Positions 38,201-50,200 of a stretch of 64,000 bases of DNA are shown piece after piece. A program made the position numbers and the translations under genes. Location of the stretch: NCBI GenBank assembly GCA_900708905.1, contig CAADRB010000035.1:520333-584332 (forward strand). The letters are read 5' to 3'. Every line of letters starts with the position of its first letter. Position 1 is the stretch's first letter. This DNA is from Hymenolepis diminuta. Lineage: Eukaryota; Platyhelminthes; Cestoda; Cyclophyllidea; Hymenolepididae. The notes beneath the pieces are model-generated. The model worked only from the letters and a program-made list of their open reading frames with translations, had not been told where the DNA came from and did not search any database.

Positions 38201-41200
38201 ACTCCCTTTTAATTTAGAAAAAAATCAGCATTTAAATGTCATTAAATTTTCATTTAATCATTTATACTATCAGTTTGAAAAAAGACGTTCACTATGATAA
38301 ATGTACTTTTAAGATGCCTTTATTTTTACATATTTCAGTTAAGTCGACGATCACAAAGCACGCATTCATCCACTTAGAGCCTGTGAACGAATCCTTGGGA
38401 ATAACTGTACGTGGAGGACCGTCCAGTTTGGGAAATGGAGTATTTCCATTGACGATTTGTCGAATAAGACCCAGAAGCTGCGCCGACAAGTGAGTGCAGT
38501 AGAGCTTTCAGTACGGTTTTTGCCACCTAAACTGTCACAAGGCTTGTTAAAATACATTCATCTGTAATTTTAACGAAACTTTTGACGAAAAATTCAATTT
38601 AAAAACGTTCCAATTAACCATTTTTGCAGAAATGGATGTCTAAAGCAGGGTGATCGAATCCTGGCGATTGATGGGGTTCAAACTAGGGGTCTCACTTGTG
38701 AAGAATCAATGAAACTCCTTGGCTGTCACAAAAGTGGAATATCTTTATTTATTGAATATGACGTGGCCGATATCGGAGGTTAGAAACCTCTTTCTAACGA
38801 TTTTTCTAAACGTCGTCTAGGATTTGATTTTAAGATCTTGCTATTTTACACTTTAGCTGAAGGTCGCCAAGGATCTGGACCATTCGAGATAGAAATAGAG
38901 AAATTGCCAACAGAACGATTGGGCGCAAGTTTGGTCACATTTGGTGAGAATTTGCAAGGGACGAAACGACTCCTAATTAGCCACATTCGAGATGGCAGCA
39001 TTGCGGACAGGTTATCGATTTCTCCATTTTTATGAATATCATCTGCTAAAACGATTAGATAATGTTGTATTTTCTAGATGCGGAGCTTTGCAAGTCGGAG
39101 ATCTAATTGAGACCATTAATGGAAGAAGCGCGGGGGATTTAAGTCTTCAAGAAGCAATTGACCTTCTTAGTGATACAAGCTCTCGATCAATCAAGCTGCG
39201 GATTTTGCCTTGTCCGGAAATAGGTACGTGTTTTTATCGAAATAGACTTCAGTTTAACTTTTCCCTTATTTATAAAAGTGGTTACTTTTTTGGTTAAGAT
39301 CATTAGGATAAATTTATAAATTGATTCATGCAAAACTTGTTCTCATTTACCTGTTGCATATAAATATTTCTTCTGGTACGTTGTTTGAAATTTTCTATAC
39401 ATGGAAAATTCAAAAAAGGAACGTAAAGTGGTTGTGTGGACCAATATGCATTTATTTATTTTGTTTATGAAAATGTGATTGGTTAACGTTCTTATTTAAG
39501 ATACCTTCCAATATGTCTATTGATTGGGAAAAAATTCAGATGTCGGGGATTGAAACGCTCGCATTTTCAGGATTTTTGAAAAGTTAATTTCGGCTGAAAT
39601 TAGTTTTCAAGGTGGTTGGAGGAGAGTTGCACTGACTGTTGCTTTCATGAGCAATTTGGGGGAATTTACGTCTAAATTGATATCGCCAATTCTACGAAGT
39701 AGTTACGATTTCTTTGAAATTAGTGAAAAGCTCAAGAGGTCGATGAGCGGTTGCCAGGATTAATTCCTTCAGATGGCATAAGATGAGATTCTAAGTCTTG
39801 ATACGGAAGTGTCAAATTGACCAAAGATACTGCGTGCATTAGAGTTTCCATGGTAGAGCTTTTAAACTGAAAAATTTTCTTTTAACCTACAGAAATGTAG
39901 AAATTATACCACTTTTAATAGTAGAAAGCATCTGGAGTTCGAAAACAGGTATTCCAATAAATGATGAAGAGAAGGGGATGAAGTCATATTAGGAGTAAAG
40001 TTTACGTACCAGTATACTTTCTTCATTCAATTTTGTAATTAGATTGTATAGCATTCACTGAATCGATTCTATGCGTTGCAAAGTACAAATTTCACGAATT
40101 GTCTCCTAGATTAGGGCAACTTCTTGTCTTCAATATCCAGTGCTTATTTATGGTTTTTTTGAATCCCGATGGCCTGTCGTTCTTCTCCACTGCATATTTT
40201 CTCCCAGTATTTGAAAAATTTGAGTGATCTAACATAATGTTAAGTAGCTTAATGGTCCTAACACAGCAAACCCGAGATAACTGAGGTAGAAATTGAATAC
40301 GTTCACATAAACAATATTTGAGAAAAGAGTAAAAATAACTTTAGATTTGACAGTGTTCGCGTTTCCAAAGTTAATATTTGATATTTAAAAGGGGCTGCGC
40401 TCTCACATAAATAGTAGACCTAGTTTCCTCATTAGCCACTGACAGACCAAAATCACGGGGAAGGACACTGAAGAGCTAACATAGCGTGGGCATGTGATCA
40501 CTAAGTCTGGAATACTGGTGACGTCAATCCGAGTAATAGAATGCCAACTCCATATTTGGAGTTCACGTGTCCAGATGGGATGGGTCACAAGCCCATTAAA
40601 CTCGCACGAAAATAATTATTTTCCAGGCTTCCTGAATATTAGGCGAAATCTTCTTAAAGGAAAAGGTGTCATTATTCGTAGGTGATATCATAAAAGCTTA
40701 GAAATGGAACACTGGTAGAGTCATAAGTGTACTGGTGACATGAACAAGAAGAAAATTTGCGAGAAGAAAATACTAATCGCAGATTTATTAGAATCATCAA
40801 AACACACTTTCCATAAGTGGATCATCGACCTTTCCTGCATTAACATGTGTCAAAGGTATTGACACAAGAAGGTGTCAGAATATGTCAAAAAACAGGGACA
40901 TGTGAACAAACAAAGAAGATTGTTAAATGGTTCTGTAAGTTTCTAAATGTGTTTTTATTGAAAGCCTATTTTTAATCCCATATCAATGAATGCTAACAAT
41001 TTTTTAGGTAACCGACAGTGAATGCCATTATTTAAACGCCTGGGTATCTGGGCGAATTCATTTCTGTGATATTTCAATCCTGCTGAGGGCCAATTTGAAG
41101 TGCAGGCGTTTTCTTAAAACAATGACCTGGTGTATAAGACTAGTTCTCCATAACTTAAAAAACACATAGAATAGAATAAATTATATTATTTGTAGTGAAA

Positions 41201-44200
41201 TGAAAAGTGTAGCTGTGGGAAACAAGTGAAATCTGTTAACAGAAAGCCAAGAGTAGCATTAACCTTTTGAGGTTACCAGAGCTCATTAGAAATATATGTA
41301 CTAAATTAAGAAAAAACGAGAAAGATAATCATTTATCTTAACCATCCGTGAAAATCTGATAAAATTTGTCCAGATTATGGATCGAAAACGTTTTATTTAA
41401 CCAATTTGGTCAAAAACTGACCGGATAATTGTCAATTGCCAAACATTGTCAAATGAGAGTGACTTCTTTGAACTAACAGAATTTGAATTCACTTAAAATT
41501 TGAAAACAAATCGATTTTTGCAATAATAAAGCCACATTTAATGAGGTTCCGCCAATTTTTGGAGCAAGGACATGCTCTCGAAGGTGGAAAAATGATCGTC
41601 TTAAATGAGAATTTACAGGGTAATAAATAAGACAAAAATTTTGGCTAAATTCCGACTCTGCGAATGTAGTTTTAGCAATAAATATAACTTTGGAAAAAAC
41701 TTCCAAATATTTTTTTATGGGAAGGGCGAAAAGGTGATATAAACAATCGGAGCCCTGACTCCTGTCGCACGTACTTGCGCATCTTTAAGCCAATGTGATG
41801 AGTGGAGGAAGCGTGTGCTCGTCCACTAGCCCAAATGCACAAACGCGTGGCCAGGCTACTTGTTAATGATTGGTTAGCGGTCGCGGTTTGATTCGTCCGC
41901 CCGATGCACGCACCAACACATATACATGCCAAAGGAATGTGATGTCAAATATGTAAACAGATATTTTGTGTGTGTCTTCCCCTTATATACGCTAATACCA
42001 GCAAAATCTGTCTTGTGGATATAATATTGAAATACCCTGTTCTAAATATTGGAAGATCCGGGAACTTTTCTGAAAGAGTAATATGCAAATCCGATGCAGC
42101 AGAGTGGTGGAAATAGAGCTAGAAATCAATCGAGAAGTCGGAAATCGAACACATCCGGTAGGAGAGGATTCCATGAAGAGCTGGATTTCTCGTGGAATTC
42201 TACACCCGTGGATTCAACACCAGTTGGATGGAATATTAGGAATACGTCCTCTGAATGCTCAAGAGTGAATAATTTCGAAGATTCCGTGACCTCTAGGTCT
42301 TCCTACAGCCGACGTGAAAAAAGCCATCGCTTGACGGCTTCAGGAAGATACAAATCCTCACAATACCGTACGCATTTTTATGTCAAAGTATCATGTTTTA
42401 AGTTCTTACAGTTTGGAAAAAGAGAGCAGAGAAGTACTGAGAAAAATATTTTCTGTCGATCAAGACCCATATTTTTCCCCATTTTGAATGACATTTCCTT
42501 TTCATCTGACCTACTTGTTTGGGATATTCAGTTTTTTTAAATTGGAAACATTTTTTATTTTCAAATGATATTTTGAATATGTGATTTATTTAAGTTAGGT
42601 GCCCTTTCATACAAACCATTTTACACAAATATGATTTTTTGTCACTATTTAATCATAAATTTGGATACTTTTACTCAATATCTTATTTCATTCCAGCTTT
42701 AAGGGTTAAAATTTTTGTCTGGTGGAATATTTTGATAAAATTCACAAGTCCGTATACGTAAATACACTTTATTATCAGATCTCAAAAGGGCAAGAAATAT
42801 TTCCGGAGTGTTTGCACGAGGTATGCGGAGCACTTGGTGCCCCGAAGGAACAAATGTTTTTATTATTCTAGATATTTACTGTTGCCCTGATCTCTAGATG
42901 CCTTTGACCTCTACTTCTCCGAGTTCTTTAGAATTATCCTGAATAAGGCTTCGAAAGGAACGAAATTCTGATCACGCTTAATCAGTTTTAGTGAAAACAG
43001 CTTACGCAACTCTGTTAACTTCAAATTCTTTGTCTATCTCAACTTTGTTTCGATAAAGCTGCATGTATGAACATTTTGCCTTCTTAACCGTTGGAAAAAA
43101 AAGCGAAATGAAGCGCAAGACACGTGATGAAGTTTGCATTTCAGAAGTATTGCAAATATTGTACAACTCGAGCCAAAAATCAAATGAAATAAGGCTTCTG
43201 ATACCTCGACATTGTTCTTTGGCAAATTATGAGCCAATCTCCAAATGATTTGTTGAACATTCATCTGCTTCTCACATTTAAGAGTAGCAAAATTTATTGC
43301 ATCACTGTGAGTAATGGCAACAAATTAAAGTTGAATTGTAAAGGATTGCAGAGACTGACACTTCATGAATTGGCGCACGATTCCCTGAATGTATATGTAT
43401 GATTTGAGAAAATAAAATATGAAGTTGATTGATGAGTCTAATTAAAAGTCACCATGGGAATATTATCTTGGAGTGTCGTTAAGTAGAATGACCTTTTATC
43501 AATTTCGTACTTCTTATCAAAAGTGTTTTTAATCTTTATTCGGTTTTCGTTGAAATGGACGTCAATATTTATTTATTGTAATGTAGTGTATAATATATAA
43601 TATAACGTGAATTAGTGAATTTATTTGACTAATGAATTTAATTAATCTATTTCTGTTCCGCCACCGTAATTGGCAGAGTTTTGGGAAGATTTCAAAATAT
43701 TCGCGGTCAGTAAATTACTTATTGGCTGTATAAGAGTTTCCACTTCAATTTTAAGTTAGTAAGTGACCTCGTTTTCAAAAATAATAGTCCTGAAGGTCGT
43801 TCGAATAAAATTGAATTCTCTAGCGCCAAATTCAAACTATTAGTTCATTTCGCATCCAAAAACTTGGAATTGAGTCCTGAAGTTTACTTTAAAGCGTGGG
43901 GATAAGATAAGACTCTAAAAATGAGCCCGACACTGAGGTAACTTTAAGTGAGAAGTAAAAAAAACGAAAAATATTATGTTTTAAAGATTAAAAAGTTATT
44001 TACTATCTTTCATGTCTAAGGACCTTGATAATCTAACACATTTAAATTTGTTTAAATCGGTCGAAAATTAGTTTTCATGGTGACAAAGCAACCTTTATGT
44101 TGCTTGTCTGCTGGGGAGATATTTATATCTACTCAATCTCGCGTTTCAAAAACTGGTTGCTGAGTGAAATAAGAATTGCAATGAATCGTCAGAAAAGTCG

Positions 44201-47200
44201 CGCTTATTTCCAAGGAACTATTCTGAACTCTGCTTGCATTAGGGATGTTTTTCTGAACCTTTGTTTATAAATATCCTCCCTATTCTAAAGTAAATTATTT
44301 ACGTAAAACTCGAAAATGCAAAAATTTTAATTACATGGAAAATATTAAGGTCAAAATTTTTTTGTAGTAGAGGAGAAACGATGCTTATGAATGCACTTCG
44401 AAATTGTTTATAGAGGGACTACTAAATCTTCAAAGTTATAAATACAGATATTTCCCATAATTGGTTTTATCTTGAAAAAAAGAGCTTTTTCTTGAAATAA
44501 ATTCTTTTCTGCTTATTATTCTAGTGGTAAGGCAATTTTTTTATCGGTCATCCTTTTGGCTTAATGGATGGTGATTGGTCAAATTGTGTCGAATCGACAC
44601 TGATTTGGGCACTTGGAGAAAATAAATATTGCTTAGGGTAAGAAAGTGACAATTAAGAAGTAATAATAATATGCTTGAGATACCCCTTGCATACATCTAT
44701 TCCGGTGAAAGAGGAATTTTTATTGGATATCTTGTCAATTTAAATATTCCGCCGTATTTCCAAGTATAGAATTTAAACAAACACCGCCTACTCTGTATAT
44801 TAATTGAACAAATAATTATTTCATTTGTTTAAAAAGTACAAATAACAATTTGCTCTATTTTTCTTAATGAGATGTCACCTCCTGTTCCTTCTAAAGATGC
44901 ATGAACAGGAATGGTTTAGTCCTCAAGAGCATTTTTTTGGAAAACAGGTCTACTCTTTTGGCAATATTAACGAATATTATTAATATTTGTACATAAATTT
45001 TAAAATCATAAATTTTTTTTGATTATTTTTATTAATAATATTTTTTTTGGTGAAATTCTTCAAACTAATATGGTGAAGTAGGACTGAAATTCTACAATCT
45101 CTCTACCAAATTAAACTTAAATAGGTTTCGAGTAAATCTTTTCACCTCATCCTAAATAAAGTTAGATTTTGCGGACAATAATATCAATTGTACATATTTA
45201 AAAATTTAGTTGTAATTCTGAACTTTTATTAATTCGTTTCCGAGCATGACAACATTGAAATTATTATCATCACTGTGAACGCAACTCGGTGAGGTTTGCC
45301 AAATTAAAAAAATGTTTTACATGATTTAAAAGTTGTAAATCTTGGTTTATACCGACTAAAAGTTCTACTGAAATGAAAATGCGAGTTTACAACCACACTC
45401 CCTTTAAAGACACGCAATTTCAGGTGGCATCAAACAAATTTGAGCCGGATCGTGAAATAGAGGCTCATGAAAGCGGAAGAGAATTCAAATCTCCGTCCAT
45501 GAAAAGCAGTACGATTGTCCCCAATTATCTTGGAAACTATTCTACAATGGAGATAAACTTGGCGCGTATCCTGAAGATGTTACAGGCAAGGTGGCGCAAA
45601 GTGGAACTCAATTTCCAGAGACATCCCCACTTTTTAAGGAAGGCAGTTTCAATTTTTTCCTTCATTCCTATATATTAATCGTAAAGTTTAAAGCTGCATA
45701 TCTGGATGTCCAAATTCCACATGTAACACGAACATGAGCAGACCATTTTTGTTGACCTTATTGACCCAGTTAAAGTCTTATCTTTGTGGGCATAAAACGA
45801 TAACTGAAACCTTCATCAAAATTTCATTATTCTTTCTAGAATGGTCTTTCGCAAGTTGGTATCCTTAAAGAAGTCTTTTATATAACATTTCTGTGGTGAA
45901 AGAAATCTAGTTCTCCAAAAGGCGATCAATAATTATAAAACCTTATTCAGTTTGTCTTGCATTATATTTACAATCTACACGAATATATGTCAAGTGGAGA
46001 AAGTTTTCTTTCCAATTATTGCCTGCACTTGGCTGAAATTTCGGAGGAAATTGTTGAAATCCATTGCCACTCATAAGCACAACCTCCAACTAAAACAAGG
46101 ACGGAATACTTTGCAAAAAATACTCGTTCTTATTAAAAATTGTTTATTCCATGTCCTTAAAATTAATTTAGTTGTTTAACTTCAGTGCTTGAAGGAGATG
46201 CTGAAGGAGAATTGAAATCGAAATAGTAAACTAGTCTGGTTGACAACTAGGCAGCCTTGAAATAGGGCAATATCTACCCGTGAATGAAATTTTAACTTTA
46301 CTGAATCCTGTAATTAAGCTGGGTATGCTCTATCTTGATAAGGATTGATAAGGATAAGTAGAAAATAAGGTCGAGTGTTGAGGAACATTGGACTCATGGC
46401 GTTGTCGAGTTCCGTCATCTCCTACTATTTTAACTTTTAAAATTTGATCCCCTCCTCAACCACGTCCTTGACTGCTTTTATATCCATAATGTACAAGCCT
46501 ATTGATGAATAAGTCCATTTGATCAGGGAGCACGGTCAATTAATGTTCTTATTACGAAATCAATTTTGACATAATGACCTGGAGATTTAAACATGCTTTT
46601 GTTAATAAATGAAAACAAAGGTAAAATGCAATTGTCTTCTTCTAGAAAAGTAGAGTTATCTCCTAAAATCAGGTTGCATTTTGCTCCACTTTGGCCTTAA
46701 AGTCTTTAGAATACTTGAAGAAGACATTTCTGTTAGCAACTTTCTATTGTTGCTTTGTATAATCCATCTCTAATTGGATTGGCGTCAGAATGAAGTTAAG
46801 TTGATTGGCGTTTATCAGGGATTTAAAACATTAGAACCAAATTATACTGTATAACATAGGGGCACTTTCTGAATAATGGTCCATATTTTTGCTTAGCCGG
46901 AGCAGCTTCAACGTCGATAAATCCGGCAATGGTATACGGTGCAGGTCTCTGCCGTACCGAAGAGGTAGAAGTGGTTCTAGAGGCTTCTCTGGCGTGGGCC
47001 CAACAGCAAACAGGCAACATTGAGTCGCGACGTCACGGCGCGAATCCATTCGGTTTCTCTCTTCAACCAGCCAGCCCCCAAACTCGGAACGATGAACCCC
47101 TCACCAACTTTCCCCTCATAGCTAGCGTCATTCCTGGTGGACCAGCCTTCCAGTAAGTTACTATTTCTCCAAGAATTCTGAAAAACATTTCACAATAATA

Positions 47201-50200
47201 TTTAACACAATACCAGATATTAATTTTTTGAGGTCAAACACAACTCCATTAATTTGGAATTTAGACGTTACTATTGACTACCGAAAACTTTAATTCTCTC
47301 ACCACAACTTCAAGAATTGTAAATAAACCAAGTTTTACCCTAGAATAGTAGTCGAAATTCGAAAGAGAGAAATAGAGAATGATCATAAAGAAAAAAAGCG
47401 AGGCGGAAGTCGAGCGTCTGCACCGCGTGCCTTAAAATTGGCGTGTGTGAGATCAGGCAGACAAAATTGATGTGTTGCCTCAAGAGGAGTGAGCAAAAAT
47501 CGGTGACTGATAACTTGCAACCGCAATTTCGCCAGATGAGTAAGACGGAAATTGCGGCGATTTCGCTCAATTTCGGTTGAAATAAATTTTCGAATCGCGC
47601 TATTGTTAAATCCAACTTAGGACAGGCTTTTCCAGTAATCAATTTAAGTAGAAAGCCTTCTCCGCGAGAAACTCGAATTCCACCAATCCTCCTTCATTAG
47701 CTCGACTTAGCCAATGTGGTTGGTCATTCAACTTACTGGATGTGCACGGCTGGGTATCGATGCCAAGACATCAGATTTGGCAGACGATTATGTGAAACGC
47801 TCCTCCACCGTAGCGTTGGAATTACGTGTAACGGATTAATTTTATTTATTATGTTCATAAACTTAAAACACAGTTATTAAGCCTCGCCGCTTATTTGTAC
47901 ATAATTTATAATTACTTCAAAGAGTATGCTTTGGATCCCGCAAGTTCGCTGGCCAATAATTTTGCTTAAACTAAATATTTAAATTTGATTTAATTTTATT
48001 TTTAAATTATTTGGTGGGTGCAGTTTATTTTGCCAATCATTTTGACCATTGTGGAGAATTTAGAGTTGTTGTTTGTATCGGATTAATTTAAAACGAATGC
48101 GTCAAATAATTTGATGTAGTTTTAAACAACACAAGCTCAATTAATTAGGTTGACTGACTCAATAAAAGACGCACTGTTCGAGGAGTGCGGAGATTCGTTT
48201 CTTTTGGTAATTTAGGATACGGTTGCTCTGAAGTGAAATTAACTGCCATAGGTTTAATCAAGTGTAAATAAATAATAAATTTAACATCAAAATAAATAAC
48301 TTTAAAATTTTTATACATCAGAGAGAGAGAGAGAGAGAGAGAGGGAGCGTACTTCGAGACTTTGAAATTACGTTATTGCATTTTGACACTCATTTTCAGC
48401 TTAATATAGTTAAAAGTGGTTTTCAAGGTTACATGGTTGGAAACATTCTCTCTTCAGTTCGTTAAACAGCCGTGAATTTGGAATAATTTTAGGGAAATTT
48501 ACATCCAGCAGTTCCAAAATACAGTAGGCGGAGAGGGATGACTGATTTCATTATTCGCACTCTGTTGTATCCCACATGAAGGTTATTCTAGCTACCAGAG
48601 CCCACTACTGATCGATTAACAGTCACTACTACAGCAATGCCTAATATTTTAGCATTCACTGCTTCGAAAAAGACATTTTGATTTGGGCAAATTAACATTC
48701 ATTGCCTATATAATTGCCTATAAAATTGATAAATAATTCACCTCTTTCTCTTCACCCAACCCCAGTCTACTTGTTGCCATATCATCTTTAGGTTGAAGTG
48801 ATATATATGTGCGTATACTGAAAACTATCATAAATGTCAACTCACTTAAGAACGGATGCCTCATATCAGGAAATATCGGATATCACGGATAAAAAACAGT
48901 AGAATTTGTCTCTAAAGCAAAAAGAAGTGTCACTGGTAAACCCGGAACCCAAAAGATGTAGAATTTTTGATTCGCCACCTCTAATAGACCTCCTGCCCTC
49001 TTTGCCTTTCATGTGGTTGTTATTATATTCGTGTTATAGCGCCATCTCATGGTTACATGTTATTTTATTTATTAGCATTTGAACCCACATCAACGCTCAG
49101 GCAAATTTTACATTTCTTTATTCCGGAAAAGAAATAGGGTGACAGCAAATAAGAATAAGGAACATGGGATGGGGATCGAAAAGAGGCCATCAAGAGCTCA
49201 ACTTTATTTGATTTTCAGATTTTGCTTATGAAATAAATCAATTAGCAGTCATTTCACTGCTCCACATTCAAAAATTGATTACTGATGGGATTCTTATCAA
49301 AAATCTTCAGGGCGTATTGATAGATTTCCTAATTATGGTGGGTAGTCCTGCAACTTCATTTTGTTTCCTATTTCAGAAGTCTAGAAAGGGGCTTGATCTT
49401 ATATGATCATGTACAGTTTATGAAACAAATAACGAAAAAAATTATCGGAAGAGAAAAATTTTGAACACCTTTTAATCATTTTTTATTCACAATTCCTGCC
49501 TGCATGCGAATTCTGCTCTTCGTATGTTGCTTAAACTCCAAAGTTAAAAATTGGAGATCAACCTCATCACAGATCGGCGATTAGTCAGTTAACAATAAAA
49601 AGTAGCGCCTTCTGACTTAGGACGTCAAATATCAAAACGCTAGGGAGAAATTGGGGGAAAATAAATTTGCGCTTATTGAGAGGAAGAAAACATGGAGGGA
49701 GATTCTGGTGAAAGTATTAGCCCGCCTAGGCGGAAAAACTCTGATCACAAGATGGCTGTTGGCTACTTCGCTCCTCCTTTGTTTAATTTGGAAGGCGATT
49801 TGAAATCTTTTGTGTTAGCATTTCTAAGAGAAGGGGAATCCCCAAAAAAAATGAAAAAAATCATAAGCATATGTTTGTTTATATTTGCCAATAATATTCG
49901 CGCAATTATAAATGATAGTTCACTGTGCATTTGCATTTGACTTAATTTGTGAGGCAATTTCTTGGGTTTGTTTCATTAATTGTAATTTAAGTATAAACTT
50001 TCTTTATTCTATCAAATAGGAAATCAGTAAACACAATTAAATGATATACTTAAATATTATAAATGTTTAATTATAACAGGTAAACACGGAAAACGATGAA
50101 TTAGTCCAATGAGCAGTCATGTAGGAAGGACTGATCGAAGTCTGACTTTTGGATCCAAATTAGTGACATTTTACTAAATGAATTGATTTCACAGTTTCTT

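Larger units (their letters stand above)
32175..38338 (+). other. GRIP intron 3 (6164 nt)
   Basis: Holds repeat copy H (about 37310-37615), the solo LTR (37778-38085) and a putative dispersed repeat (about 34805-35075). The minus-strand open frame at 33811-34083 and others here show no domain. Confidence 0.7.
39224..42099 (+). other. GRIP intron 7 region (2876 nt), possibly hiding a small exon
   Basis: Upstream exon 7 ends in phase 1, but the only plausible acceptors of the linker exon leave phase 0. A small exon of 3n+2 nt is therefore expected somewhere here; I could not locate it. The region also contains repeat copy I and a tRNA-like, GC-richer patch (about 41740-41940). Confidence 0.45.
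42368..46896 (+). other. GRIP intron 8 (4529 nt)
   Basis: Contains inverted repeat copy J and an open frame with a good acceptor at 45424 that could be an alternative exon. Otherwise very AT-rich, with nothing recognised. Confidence 0.6.

Noticed and set aside
41190..41295. Possible further copy of the interspersed repeat (tail TTTTGAGGTTACCAGAGCTC)
   Set aside because: Only the tail block matches; too short to list as a copy.
43420..43460. TGATGAGTC motif considered as a hammerhead ribozyme core (known in schistosome SINE-like repeats)
   Set aside because: The required GAAA segment and flanking helices are absent; other CTGATGA occurrences (e.g. near 19715) also fail.
46823..47049. Two minus-strand frames over GRIP exon 9
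   Set aside because: Shadows of the PDZ4 coding exon on the + strand.
47340..47642. 100-codon minus-strand open frame in GRIP intron 9
   Set aside because: No domain; region contains imperfect internal repeats (GCAATTTCG-type) that explain the stop-free run.
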